DNA of 64,000 nucleotides from Betaproteobacteria bacterium (GTDB taxonomy: Bacteria > Pseudomonadota > Gammaproteobacteria > Burkholderiales > Usitatibacteraceae). The stretch lies in contig JADJSD010000003.1 in the NCBI GenBank assembly GCA_016711875.1, positions 620,001 through 684,000 of the forward strand, in the 5' to 3' direction. The translations under genes and the position numbers were made by a program. The stretch's first letter is position 1. Each line of letters opens with the position of its first letter. Shown piece by piece: positions 17,983-25,963 of this stretch. Below the pieces are notes generated by a model. The model made no database searches and was not told the origin of the DNA. It saw only the letters and a program-made list of their open reading frames with translations.

Positions 17983-18639
17983 TCATGCGAGCCCCGGCAA
18001 CAGCGGCACGAACCGGACGGCCTCGCGCTTCTGTTCGGTGAAGCCCGTCGCGGTTCGCTCGACCACGTGCAGCCACTGATCTTCCGTCGATCCCACCGGG
18101 ATCACGAGCCTTCCACCCACGGCGAGCTGTTCCTTCAACGCCTCGGGCACGCGCGCCGCCGTCGCCGCGCAGAGAATGCCGTCGTAGGGCGCACCCTCGA
18201 CGTAGCCCTTGTAGCCGTCCGCGTGCTTGAAGCGCACGTTGTACACGCGCAGGTCGCGCAGGTGCCGCCTCGCCTTGTCCATGAGGGGTGCGATGCGCTC
18301 GAGCGTGTAGACCTCCTTCACGAGCTTCGAGAGGACGGCCGCCTGGTAGCCGCAGCCGGTGCCGATCTCGAGCACCCTGGCCGGCGTGCCGTTCTCGAGC
18401 AGGAGCTGCGTCATGAGGGCGACGATGTACGGGCTGGAGATGGTCTGGCCGTGGCCGATGGGGAGCGGCGTGTCCTCGTAGGCGCGCGAGGCGATGCCGG
18501 GCTCCACGAAGGCATGGCGCGGCAGCTCGAGCAGGACGGCGAGGACCTTCTCGTCGCGGATGCCGGCCTTGCGCAGCGCCTCCACCATGCGGGCGCGCGT
18601 GCGGTCGGAGGTCATCCCGATGCCGGCGGACGCGTTCAC
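17983..18639 (-). CDS. pcm: Protein-L-isoaspartate O-methyltransferase
   Basis: Repairs isoaspartyl residues in aged proteins by SAM-dependent methylation in the cytoplasm. The 218 aa protein shows the family motifs FVEPGIASRAYEDTPLPIGHGQTIS, the SAM-binding EIGTGCGYQAAVLSKL and LVIPVGSTEDQWL. I chose GTG 18639, which overlaps the surE stop (GTGA) and follows AAGGGG by about nine nt; an ATG at 18615 would shorten the protein by eight residues. Order surE-pcm-nlpD is the common proteobacterial arrangement. Confidence 0.93.
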   Translation of the reverse strand: MNASAGIGMTSDRTRARMVEALRKAGIRDEKVLAVLLELPRHAFVEPGIASRAYEDTPLPIGHGQTISSPYIVALMTQLLLENGTPARVLEIGTGCGYQAAVLSKLVKEVYTLERIAPLMDKARRHLRDLRVYNVRFKHADGYKGYVEGAPYDGILCAATAARVPEALKEQLAVGGRLVIPVGSTEDQWLHVVERTATGFTEQKREAVRFVPLLPGLA

Positions 18640-19382
18640 TTGGCGATCCACCCCTTCAGCGGTTCCAGCTGCCCGGGGTGCGTGAGATCCACCTGCAGCG
18701 GCGTGACGGACACGACGCCGCGTTCGACCGCGTTGAAATCGGTGCCCGGGCCGGCATCGCGGGCCGCGCCCGCGGGGCCGACCCAGTACACGGTCTCGCC
18801 GCGCGGATTCGTGCCCTTCACGACCGGCTGCGCCTTGTGGCGGCGGCCCAGGCGCGTGACCTCGAGGCCGGCGAGCCGTTCGTAGGGCACGTCGGGCACG
18901 TTCACGTTGAGCAGGACCGGCTCCGGGAAAGGCTCGCGCCGGATGCGCTCGACCAGCTCGCGCGCCACGCGGGCGGCCGTGTCGAAATTCGCGAAATCGC
19001 TCCCGGAGGCCAGCGAGAACGCGAGGGCGGGAATGCCGAGCAGATAGCCTTCGGTCGCCGCGGCGACGGTGCCCGAGTAGAGCGTGTCGTCGCCCATGTT
19101 CGAGCCGGCGTTGATGCCCGAGACCACGATGTCCGGCTCGATGTCGAGCAGGCCCGTGACGGCCATGTGCACGCAATCGGTGGGCGTGCCGTTCACGTAC
19201 CACCAGTCGTCCTTCGCGCGGCGCAGCGTGAGCGGCCGGTCGAGCGTGAGGGAATTGGAGGCGCCGCTGCGGTCGCGTTCCGGCGCGACGACCGTCACGT
19301 GCCCGAGGGAGGCGAGCCCCTGCGCGAGTGCCGCGAGCCCGGGGGCGAAGTAACCGTCGTCGTTGGAAAGGAGGATGCGCAT
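18636..19382 (-). CDS. surE: 5'/3'-nucleotidase SurE
   Basis: A metal-dependent nucleotidase of stationary-phase survival, 248 aa. The N-terminal metal site is ILLSNDDGYFAPGL (Asp-Asp at about residues 8-9), followed by VVAPERDRSGASNSLT and VSGINAGSNMGDDTLYSGTVAAA, all conserved in SurE. It is the first gene of a surE-pcm-nlpD unit and is divergent from the lva-like operon, with 112 bp between start codons. Confidence 0.95.
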   Translation of the reverse strand: MRILLSNDDGYFAPGLAALAQGLASLGHVTVVAPERDRSGASNSLTLDRPLTLRRAKDDWWYVNGTPTDCVHMAVTGLLDIEPDIVVSGINAGSNMGDDTLYSGTVAAATEGYLLGIPALAFSLASGSDFANFDTAARVARELVERIRREPFPEPVLLNVNVPDVPYERLAGLEVTRLGRRHKAQPVVKGTNPRGETVYWVGPAGAARDAGPGTDFNAVERGVVSVTPLQVDLTHPGQLEPLKGWIAK

Positions 19383-19494
19383 TTCGGGGGCTTTGCGCCC
19401 TTGGGTTTTGGTCGCGGATTATACCCGATGGGCCTCGCCGTCCCCGCGAATCGCCTCGGCTAGAATGGCCTCCTCCCTTCGAATTCGCTCTTCC

Positions 19495-20559
19495 ATGAAC
19501 GCCCCGCTCCACCCCAGCGCCAATCGACCCGACGACGGGTCGGGACACGAACCCCGCTTGCGCGCCGAGGGGCTCCTCGCCCTCGCGTGCGGTGGTCCTG
19601 TCGAGCTCGCATCGTGGGAAAGGCTGTCGGGAGGCGCGATCCAGGAGAACATCGCCGTCGAGGCACGGGTCGCAACCGGACCGCACGCCGGAAAGCACGC
19701 CTGGGTGCTTCGCATGGACGCGCAGTCGGCCGTCGCCGTGAGCCTTTCGCGCGAGAGCGAATTCGCGATCCTGCGCGCGGTTCACGCCGCCGGCGTCCTC
19801 GTTCCCGAACCGCTGTTCCTGTGTGCCGACGAGGGCGGGCCATCCTTCTTCGCCATGCGCCGCGTCCCGGGCGTCACGGCCGGTCACCGGCTCACCAAGG
19901 ACGACACGCTCGTGCCGGACCGGCCGCGCCTCGCCCGCGAACTCGGCGCCAATCTCGCGCGCCTGCATCGCATCGCACCGCCCGTGGCCTCCCTCGCTTT
20001 CCTGGGCGATGCGCCGGCCGACGGCGCGAAAGCCTGCGTCGCGGATTACCGCCGGGGACTCGACGAACTGGGTGCCGTGCGCGGCGAGGCCTGGCCCGCG
20101 CTCGAATGGGGCCTCGCCTGGTGCGCTCGCCACGCCCCTGCCCCGCTGCACTCGCGCCTGCTGCATCGCGACTACCGGACGGGCAACTACCTCGTCCACG
20201 AGGGGCGCCTGACTGCCGTTCTCGACTGGGAGTTCGCGGGCTGGGGCGATCCGCGCGAGGACATCGGCTGGATGCTCGCGCGGTGCTGGCGCTTCGCGCG
20301 GCCCGACCGCGAGGCGGGCGGCATCGGCAGCGCGGAGGATTTCCTCGCCGGCTACGCCGCCGAGGGGGGCGCGGGCGTGTCGTGGGAGGAGACGATCTAC
20401 TGGCAGGTGCTCGCGCACCTGCGCTGGGCGCTCATCGCCCTGCAGCAGGCTGAACGCCATCGTTCCGGAAGCCAGGCTTCCCTCGAACTGGCGCTCACGG
20501 CGCACATCGTTCCCGAACTCGAAGGCGAGATCCTCGCCCTCACGAAAGCCCGCCCATGA
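19495..20559 (+). CDS. APH-type phosphotransferase, LvaA/ACAD10-like hydroxyacyl-CoA kinase
   Basis: A 354 aa protein of the aminoglycoside phosphotransferase fold. Visible motifs are the Brenner-type catalytic loop LLHRDYRTGNYLV and the metal-binding VLDWEFAGWGDPREDIGW. Close relatives fused or adjacent to acyl-CoA dehydrogenases (mammalian ACAD10/11, Pseudomonas LvaA) phosphorylate 4-hydroxyacyl-CoA rather than antibiotics. Its operon here, DUF6285-SDR-acyl-CoA dehydrogenase with overlapping genes, supports that role and argues against drug resistance. The start ATG 19495 was chosen over upstream in-frame codons because the conserved region begins shortly after it. The gene overlaps the next by four bases. 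Confidence 0.85.
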   Translation: MNAPLHPSANRPDDGSGHEPRLRAEGLLALACGGPVELASWERLSGGAIQENIAVEARVATGPHAGKHAWVLRMDAQSAVAVSLSRESEFAILRAVHAAGVLVPEPLFLCADEGGPSFFAMRRVPGVTAGHRLTKDDTLVPDRPRLARELGANLARLHRIAPPVASLAFLGDAPADGAKACVADYRRGLDELGAVRGEAWPALEWGLAWCARHAPAPLHSRLLHRDYRTGNYLVHEGRLTAVLDWEFAGWGDPREDIGWMLARCWRFARPDREAGGIGSAEDFLAGYAAEGGAGVSWEETIYWQVLAHLRWALIALQQAERHRSGSQASLELALTAHIVPELEGEILALTKARP

Positions 20560-20933
20560 AAGTCGAACCCGGCGCCCGCGAACTGCTCGAGGCCGCGCGC
20601 GCGGCGCTCGTGAACGAGGTGATCCCGCTATTGCCCGCCGACAAGCGCTACGCCGCGCTGATGGCCGCCAACGCGATGGCCATCTCGATCCGGGAGCTTT
20701 CCCTGCCGGCCACCGAAGCCGGCGAACGCGGGCGGCTGGCGGCCTTGCTCGGCCAGCCTGCGAGCGACCCGATCGCCGAGGCGAATCGCACGCTCGCCGC
20801 CCGGATCCGCGAAGGCGCCTTCGACCAGGGGTCGGCCCGCGCGGCACTCCTCGGGCACCTCGAGGCCACCACGCGCGAGCGCCTCGCCGTGAGCAACCCC
20901 AGGGCGCTTCGCCCGCCCCAGGAGAAGCCATGA
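20556..20933 (+). CDS. DUF6285 protein, LvaB-like kinase partner
   Basis: A small (125 aa) helical protein of the DUF6285 family. It starts within the stop of the kinase gene (ATGA) and its own stop overlaps the SDR start, so it is made in fixed ratio with both. In Pseudomonas putida the small protein LvaB encoded after the LvaA kinase is needed for kinase activity, and this gene occupies the same position with the same domain. Features seen are ELLEAARAALVNEVIPLLP at the N-terminus and the AMAISIREL helix, typical of DUF6285. No catalytic residues are evident. Confidence 0.75.
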   Translation: MKVEPGARELLEAARAALVNEVIPLLPADKRYAALMAANAMAISIRELSLPATEAGERGRLAALLGQPASDPIAEANRTLAARIREGAFDQGSARAALLGHLEATTRERLAVSNPRALRPPQEKP

Positions 20934-21703
20934 CCCGCGACCCCCTTTTCGACGTGAGCGGCAAGGCCGCGCTCGTCACCGGCGCTTCCAGCGGACTGGG
21001 CGAACACTTCGCGCGGGCGCTCGCCTCGCGCGGTGCGATCGTCATCGCGGCCGCCCGGCGAGCGGACCGCATCGAGCGCCTCGTGGCGCAGATCGCATCG
21101 GAAGGCGGCACGGCCCACGCGGTGTCGCTCGACGTGACGGATCCGGCGAGCGTCAAGGCCGCCGTCGAGAAAGCCGCGGACCTCGCCGGCCGCCTCGACA
21201 TCCTCGTGAACAATGCCGGCATCGCCGACACGCACCCGTCGATGAACCTGCCGGAGGAGAACTGGCGTCGCGTGATCGACACCAACCTCGACGGCGCCTG
21301 GCGCGTGGCGCAGGCCGCGGCGCAGGCGATGCTCGCCGGCGGGGAAGGCGGCAGCATCGTGAACATCGCTTCGGTGCTGGGCCTTCGCGTCGCCAACCAC
21401 CTGCTCGCCTACAGCGCCGCCAAGGCCGCGCTCATCCACCTCACGAAGGCCCTCGCGCTCGAATGGGCGCGTCACGGCATCCGCGTGAACGCCATCGCGC
21501 CCGGCTACGTCGAGACGGAGATCAACAGCGGCTTCTTCAAGTCCGAGGCCGGCCAGCTGATGGTCAAGCGCATCCCGCAGCGCCGCATCGGCACGCCGCG
21601 CGACCTCGAGGGGGCCCTCCTGCTCCTCGCCTCCGGCGCCGGCGCGTACATGACCGGCTCCATCGTGGTGGCCGACGGCGGCCACCTCGTCAACTCGCTC
21701 TAG
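20930..21703 (+). CDS. Short-chain dehydrogenase/reductase
   Basis: An NAD(P)-dependent oxidoreductase of the classical SDR family, 257 aa. The cofactor motif TGASSGLG (residues 17-24), NNAG (94-97) and the catalytic Ser148, Tyr161 and Lys165 (YSAAK) are all present. It sits third in the kinase-DUF6285-SDR-ACAD operon, overlapping DUF6285 by four bases. In an lva-type pathway the equivalent enzyme interconverts 4-oxo and 4-hydroxyacyl-CoA; the substrate here is inferred from context only. Confidence 0.9.
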   Translation: MTRDPLFDVSGKAALVTGASSGLGEHFARALASRGAIVIAAARRADRIERLVAQIASEGGTAHAVSLDVTDPASVKAAVEKAADLAGRLDILVNNAGIADTHPSMNLPEENWRRVIDTNLDGAWRVAQAAAQAMLAGGEGGSIVNIASVLGLRVANHLLAYSAAKAALIHLTKALALEWARHGIRVNAIAPGYVETEINSGFFKSEAGQLMVKRIPQRRIGTPRDLEGALLLLASGAGAYMTGSIVVADGGHLVNSL

Positions 21704-21710
21704 GAACGCC

Positions 21711-22907
21711 ATGGACTTCACGCTCCCCCCCGCCATCGAGGACTACCGCCTGCGCTACCGCGCCTTCGTTCGCGAGGCCGTGCTGCCGCTCGACACGCAG
21801 CCCTCGTCGTTCGATCCGCACCAGAACATCCGGCCGGAACTGCTCGCCACCCTGCGCGCGAAGGCGAAGGCCGAGGGGCTGTGGGCGCCGCAGATGCCTA
21901 AGGAGCGCGGGGGCCAGGGCCTGGGCGTCGTCGGCATGGCCGCCTGCTACGAGGAGCTCAACTACTCGCTCTTCGGCCCGGTGAGCGTCAATTGCGCCGC
22001 GCCGGACGACGGCAACATGATCCTGCTCAACAAGGTCGGCACGCCGGCGCAGAAGGAACGCTGGCTGCAGCCTATCGTCGACGGCCAGGTGCGCTCCTCC
22101 TTCGCGATGACCGAGCCCGCCCCCGGCGGCGGTTCCGATCCGGCCATGATGCGCACGACCGCCACGCGCCACGGGGACAAGTGGGTGGTTCACGGCCGCA
22201 AGTGGTTCATCACGGGCGCCGAGGACGCGCAGCACCTCATCGTCGTCGCCAAGACCTCGGAGGACCCACGCAAGGGCCTCACCGCCTTTCTCTTCGACAA
22301 GGCGGACCCGGGCTGGCACGTGGCGCGGCGCATCGGCATCCTCGGGCCCGAGGAGCACGGCGGGCACTGCGAACTGGTGTTCGACGGGCTCGAGATCCCG
22401 GACGAGAACCGGCTCCTGGGCGTGGGCGACGGCCTCAAGGTGACGCAGATCCGCCTGGGCACCGCGCGGCTCACGCACTGCATGCGCTGGCTGGGCCTTT
22501 CGAAACGCTGCCTCGACATCGCCGCCGACTACGTCACCGACCGGATGAGCGGCGGCAAGACGCTGGCCCAGCGCGAGAGCGTGCAGATGAAGCTGGGGCA
22601 TTGCGCGATGCAGGTGGAGATCGGGCGGCTCCTCACCATGCGGGCGGCGGCGCTGCTCGATACGGGCGACTTCGCGCGCAAGGCGATCTCGATGGCGAAG
22701 GTGCAGGTGGCGGACACGCTGCACCTGTGCGCCGATACCGCGATCCAGCTGTGCGGGGCGCGGGGCTATTCGACCGACACGCCGCTCGAGTGGATCTACC
22801 GCTATGCGCGGCAGGCGCGGCTGGTCGATGGCGCTTCCGAGGTGCACATGCAGGTGCTGTCGCGCTTGTTCCTCGATGAGCGGGGGGACTTCTGGAATTG
22901 GCGGTGA
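21711..22907 (+). CDS. Acyl-CoA dehydrogenase family protein, LvaC-like
   Basis: FAD-dependent acyl-CoA dehydrogenase, 398 aa. The family signatures FAMTEPAPGGGSDPAMMRTTA (FAD/substrate loop, about residues 129-148) and the C-terminal CGARGYSTDTPLEWIYRYARQARLVDGASEVHMQVLSR region are clear. It is the last gene of the lva-like operon, seven bp after the SDR. Members associated with APH-type kinases (ACAD10/11, LvaC) act on 4-phosphoacyl-CoA, eliminating phosphate to give an enoyl-CoA. The gene ends 29 bp before a long inverted repeat. Confidence 0.9.
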   Translation: MDFTLPPAIEDYRLRYRAFVREAVLPLDTQPSSFDPHQNIRPELLATLRAKAKAEGLWAPQMPKERGGQGLGVVGMAACYEELNYSLFGPVSVNCAAPDDGNMILLNKVGTPAQKERWLQPIVDGQVRSSFAMTEPAPGGGSDPAMMRTTATRHGDKWVVHGRKWFITGAEDAQHLIVVAKTSEDPRKGLTAFLFDKADPGWHVARRIGILGPEEHGGHCELVFDGLEIPDENRLLGVGDGLKVTQIRLGTARLTHCMRWLGLSKRCLDIAADYVTDRMSGGKTLAQRESVQMKLGHCAMQVEIGRLLTMRAAALLDTGDFARKAISMAKVQVADTLHLCADTAIQLCGARGYSTDTPLEWIYRYARQARLVDGASEVHMQVLSRLFLDERGDFWNWR

Positions 22908-22936
22908 ATGGCGGGGAGTGATGCGGGCGAGAATCG

Positions 22937-23112
22937 TTGGAACGCCGATGAACGCCGATGTCACGCCGATGGCCGCCGATGATATGAGGCGTCATTCGGG
23001 GCGATGGTGACAGGCGCCGTCACGCCGGAGTGGAAAACCTGACCTGCCCCGCAAATCCATCACGGGTTATCGGCGGCCATCGGCGTGACATCGGCGTTCA
23101 TCGGCGTTCCAA
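22937..23112. repeat. Long inverted repeat built of CGCCGATG units (element 1)
   Basis: The left arm 22937-22980 and right arm 23069-23112 are perfect 44-bp reverse complements separated by 88 bp. Each arm is itself made of four imperfect units with core CGCCGATG, spaced 10-11 bp apart. It fills the gap between the convergent acyl-CoA dehydrogenase and GntR genes. Transcription from either side would form a very stable hairpin, so it could serve as a bidirectional terminator. Outside the right arm, the next 26 bp resemble the flank of element 2 at 37.5 kb. No open reading frame is present. Confidence 0.92.
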
Positions 23113-23135
23113 AGATTTTTGCCTACCGCCAGCCC

Positions 23136-23891
23136 CTACTGCGCCCGTTTGAGCGCCTGCACGTACCGGAACCGCCCCGCCGGATACAGCGAAACGGTGC
23201 AATAGAGCGTCCCGTCCATGGCCGACACCATCCGGTGGATCACTCGCAGCGTCGGCGACCCCGGTTCCGCGGCCAACCGCCGCGCGATGGCCGCGGGCAT
23301 GGCGCAGGCGCCGATGTCCTGCTCGATCCGCGCGATGGCCACCTTGTACCGCTTCTCGATGAGCGGATACACCGGCCCCGCCCGCTGCCCCATTTGCGCG
23401 ACCACCGCCCTGAAGCGCGGCTGCAGGTAGTACTCCGTCCACGAGATGGGCAGCTTGTCGCCCGCGGGCGTGCGCAGCGTCCGCACGCGGATCCACGGGT
23501 CGCCCGGCTCGCAGCCGAGGTCCGCCGCGAGTTCGGCTGTCGCGCTCACCTCGCCCGAGTCGATGGGCCGCACGTGCGTCGAATCGAGGAAGACGAGCAA
23601 CTCCGAGAGGCTGCCCACCGACACGGCGTACCGCGAATCCGGCGAGCGGGCCTTCACGACGGTGCCCACCCGCGGGCGCCGCACGATCATTCCGAGCTTT
23701 TCCAGCTGGTCGAGAGCCGAGCGGACCGTGGCGCGGCTCACGCCGTGCGCCTCGGCGAGCTGCGCCTCGGTGGGAAGCCGGTCGCCCACTCGGTAGCGGC
23801 CGCGCACGATCTCGCCCTTGAGGGCCTCCTCCAGTTCCCGGTAGGCCCGGACCGGGCCCGTCTTCGCTTCGCCGCCGCCCGCCTTGCCCAC
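23136..23891 (-). CDS. GntR-family regulator with UTRA effector domain (first copy)
   Basis: A transcription regulator of the GntR/HutC subfamily, 251 aa from GTG 23891. The winged helix-turn-helix covers about residues 14-80, with GDRLPTEAQLAEAHGVSRATVRSALDQLE as the recognition part, followed by a UTRA ligand-binding domain ending in VIHRMVSAMDGTLYCTVSLYPAGRF. A longer frame starting at ATG 23999 exists, but that start lies inside the shared operator and ahead of a perfect TATAAT, so I prefer GTG 23891, which follows GGGGA by seven nt. It is divergent from the UbiD operon and is the likely sensor for its substrate. It is paralogous to the second GntR gene at 28.9 kb. Confidence 0.88.
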   Translation of the reverse strand: MGKAGGGEAKTGPVRAYRELEEALKGEIVRGRYRVGDRLPTEAQLAEAHGVSRATVRSALDQLEKLGMIVRRPRVGTVVKARSPDSRYAVSVGSLSELLVFLDSTHVRPIDSGEVSATAELAADLGCEPGDPWIRVRTLRTPAGDKLPISWTEYYLQPRFRAVVAQMGQRAGPVYPLIEKRYKVAIARIEQDIGACAMPAAIARRLAAEPGSPTLRVIHRMVSAMDGTLYCTVSLYPAGRFRYVQALKRAQ

Positions 23892-23924
23892 GCTGGTGTC
23901 CCCGCCGTCCCGAGATGGATCCCG

Positions 23925-23930
23925 ATTATA
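23925..23930 (-). promoter_or_regulatory. Candidate -10 element of the first gntR gene
   Basis: A perfect TATAAT on the minus strand, 34 nt before the chosen GTG start of gntR. The -35 region at the proper distance is weak (ACGCGA), as would suit an activated or low-level promoter. It lies about 57 bp from the operator at 23987-23998. This placement supports the shorter protein start. Confidence 0.4.
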
Positions 23931-23956
23931 GGGAGGCACCGCGGCGATCGCGTTCC

Positions 23957-23998
23957 TTGACTTGCGCCGGAGACGGCGACTACCATTTGTCCGGACCA
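23957..23998 (+). promoter_or_regulatory. Promoter and GntR operator of the UbiD operon
   Basis: TTGACT (23957-23962) and TACCAT (23981-23986), 18 bp apart, form a sigma-70-type promoter. Directly after the -10 is TTGTCCGGACCA (23987-23998), whose core GTCCGGAC is a perfect palindrome. The identical 12-mer recurs at two other promoters in this region. Its position over the transcription start would block RNA polymerase, so repression by a GntR protein and release by a ligand is the simplest model. Confidence 0.65.
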
Positions 23999-24046
23999 TT
24001 AACGCGCCGCCCGTCCGGCCGGCGCCCTCCCGGAAAGGCCTTCCCC

Positions 24047-25519
24047 ATGCGGGGCATTCCCAATCTCGGCGCCTTCGTCGAGCAGGCGCGCCGCGACGGC
24101 GACCTGCTCGAGATCGACCGCCCGGCGGACCCCTACCTCGAGGTCGCCTCCGTGGCCCGCGCCACCGATGGCGGCCCGGCCGTGCTCTTCCGGAACGTGA
24201 CCGGGCACCCCGGCCGCACGATCCTCACGAATGTCTTCGGCAGCCGCGCCCGCATCGCGCGGATGTGCGGCGTGCACCCCGACTACCTGCCGCGCTTCCT
24301 GGCCGACGCCGCCCACGCGCCCGTGGCCTCGGTGGAAGTGAAGGACGCGCCGAGCCAGAAGCACGCGATCGTGAAGGACATCGACATCGCCCGGACGGTG
24401 CCGATCACGCAGCAGACGAAGGACGACGCCGGTTACGTCATTACCGGCGGCCTCGTGATCGCCAAGGACCCGGAGACCGGCGCCTTCAACGGCTCGTACC
24501 ACCGCATGCGCGTCCTTTCGAAGGACACCACCTGCATGACCATCCAGGCGGGCCGGCACCTCCTCGAGATCGCCCGCAAGTACAAGAAGGCCGGCAAGAA
24601 CCGCGTCCCCGTCACGGTGAACGTGGGCGCCGGCCCCGCCGTGCTCCTCGCCACGTCCGGCAGCACGCAGCAGACGCTCACCCCCATGGGCTATGACGAG
24701 CTCGGGTTCGCGGGCGCGCTGCAGGGCGAGCCGGTCGCCATCGCGCCTTCACTCACGCAGCCCGGCGCCTGGTCGCTCGCCGAGGCCGAACTGGTGCTCG
24801 AGGGCTACATCGACATGGCGCAGCTCGCGAGCGAGGAAGACTCGGGCCAGGACGGCGTGAAAGGAATGATGCCCGAGGCCGGCGGCTACATGGGCCGCGC
24901 CTGGAAGGTTTGGACCTTCACCGTCACCGCCATCACGCACCGCGAGGGCTACACCTACTGGTTCCCCCTCGCGATCAACGCCGAGACGACGAACCTCATG
25001 GGCCTGCCGGCCGAGGCCTCGGTCTACGACGCCTGCCGGCGCATCAGCCCGCGCGTCTTCGACACCTGCCAGGTGCTGCAAGGCATGCGCGGCTGCCTGG
25101 GCATGGTGATCCGCATCCAGCGCAAGAGCTTCCGCGACGAGGGGCTGCAGAACAACCTGGCGTTCGGCGCGCTCTCGGCGCACTCCGACATGGGCTGGGT
25201 CATCGCCGTGGACCACGACATCGACATCGGCAATGCCGACGACGTGCTGTGGGCCGTCATCACGCGCGGCGACATGAAGGACGGCCTCATGCTCTCGCCG
25301 CTGGCCAAGGTGAGCGGCATGCTCGCCGAGGGCAGCGCCGCCGGGCTGGGGCGCAAGGTGTACATCGACGCGACCGCACCGTTCGCCGAGCGCGAACGCT
25401 ACACGCGCGGCGTGTTCGAGTCCGTGGATCTCGAGGCCTGGCTCGGTCCCGAGGGCGCGGCCAAGGTGCGCGGCGAGCAGGGCGACTACGTGAAGTCGCT
25501 CCTCGCGCGCCACTACTGA
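24047..25519 (+). CDS. UbiD-family prenylated-FMN-dependent decarboxylase
   Basis: A reversible decarboxylase of the UbiD family that uses prenylated FMN, 490 aa, the usual length. The cofactor region is visible as GLVIAKDPETGAFNGSYHRMRV (Asn148 to Arg155), and a conserved glutamate lies in MMPEAGGYMGRA. The PAEAELVLEG-type motif appears as LAEAELVLEGYID. UbiD enzymes act on aromatic, heteroaromatic or unsaturated carboxylic acids; its branch here cannot be tied to one substrate. The start ATG 24047 follows GGAAAGG. It begins an operon that also encodes the UbiX needed to make its cofactor, which strongly suggests a dedicated catabolic enzyme and not the ubiquinone pathway UbiD. Confidence 0.92.
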   Translation: MRGIPNLGAFVEQARRDGDLLEIDRPADPYLEVASVARATDGGPAVLFRNVTGHPGRTILTNVFGSRARIARMCGVHPDYLPRFLADAAHAPVASVEVKDAPSQKHAIVKDIDIARTVPITQQTKDDAGYVITGGLVIAKDPETGAFNGSYHRMRVLSKDTTCMTIQAGRHLLEIARKYKKAGKNRVPVTVNVGAGPAVLLATSGSTQQTLTPMGYDELGFAGALQGEPVAIAPSLTQPGAWSLAEAELVLEGYIDMAQLASEEDSGQDGVKGMMPEAGGYMGRAWKVWTFTVTAITHREGYTYWFPLAINAETTNLMGLPAEASVYDACRRISPRVFDTCQVLQGMRGCLGMVIRIQRKSFRDEGLQNNLAFGALSAHSDMGWVIAVDHDIDIGNADDVLWAVITRGDMKDGLMLSPLAKVSGMLAEGSAAGLGRKVYIDATAPFAERERYTRGVFESVDLEAWLGPEGAAKVRGEQGDYVKSLLARHY

Positions 25520-25546
25520 AACCCATTCCCGCGAGCGGGAGGCCCC

Positions 25547-25963
25547 ATGGCGGAAGAAACGACGAAGAAGCCCTTCAACTGGGAGAAGTTCCAGAAGAAC
25601 CTGGGCTACACCGACGAGGAGATGGCCACCTTCAAGGCCGACGAGCGCCGCCGCCGCGCGGCCGAGGCGATCCCCGAGGCGAACCGCCGTACGATCGTCG
25701 CCACGGTGGTCGCGAGCCACGGTTGCGCGGCCGGCTTCAAGCTCGGCGACACCATCGAAGTCACGGGCGCGGGCGTCGTGAAGTCCTGCAACGTGTGCAT
25801 CTACGCCGTGGCGCCCATGACGATCCATGCGGCCATGGCCCACGATCGCATCGCCGAGGGCCTCGACCCGAATGGGATGTGGTTCAACCACTTCAGCTGC
25901 CAGGACGCGGGCTTCTGCAACGGCAGCTGGGGGCAGGTTTCCTTCAAGGTCGAGGTGAAATGA
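25547..25963 (+). CDS. TIGR04076 family protein
   Basis: A 138 aa protein matching the small TIGR04076 family: VVASHGCAAGFKLGDTIEV, SCNVCIYAVAPMTIHAAM and NHFSCQDAGFCNGSWGQVSFKV. Function is unknown. It has six cysteines, several in short pairs (CNVC, CQDAGFC), which suggests metal binding or redox chemistry. It follows the UbiD gene by 27 bp and overlaps the DUF169 start (ATGA), so it belongs to the same operon. It may help the decarboxylase or a partner reaction, but this is inference from context. Confidence 0.8.
   Translation: MAEETTKKPFNWEKFQKNLGYTDEEMATFKADERRRRAAEAIPEANRRTIVATVVASHGCAAGFKLGDTIEVTGAGVVKSCNVCIYAVAPMTIHAAMAHDRIAEGLDPNGMWFNHFSCQDAGFCNGSWGQVSFKVEVK

Noticed and set aside
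19495..20559. Aminoglycoside resistance gene
   Set aside because: The fold matches, but operon partners and length point to the LvaA/ACAD10-type acyl-CoA kinase.
22937..23112. CRISPR array or phage attachment site in the repeat-rich gap
   Set aside because: Units are only 10-11 bp, arranged as an inverted pair with no regular spacers and no cas genes.
23892..23999. N-terminal extension of the first GntR protein from ATG 23999
   Set aside because: The ATG lies inside the shared operator and upstream of a perfect TATAAT, and the added residues have no family match.
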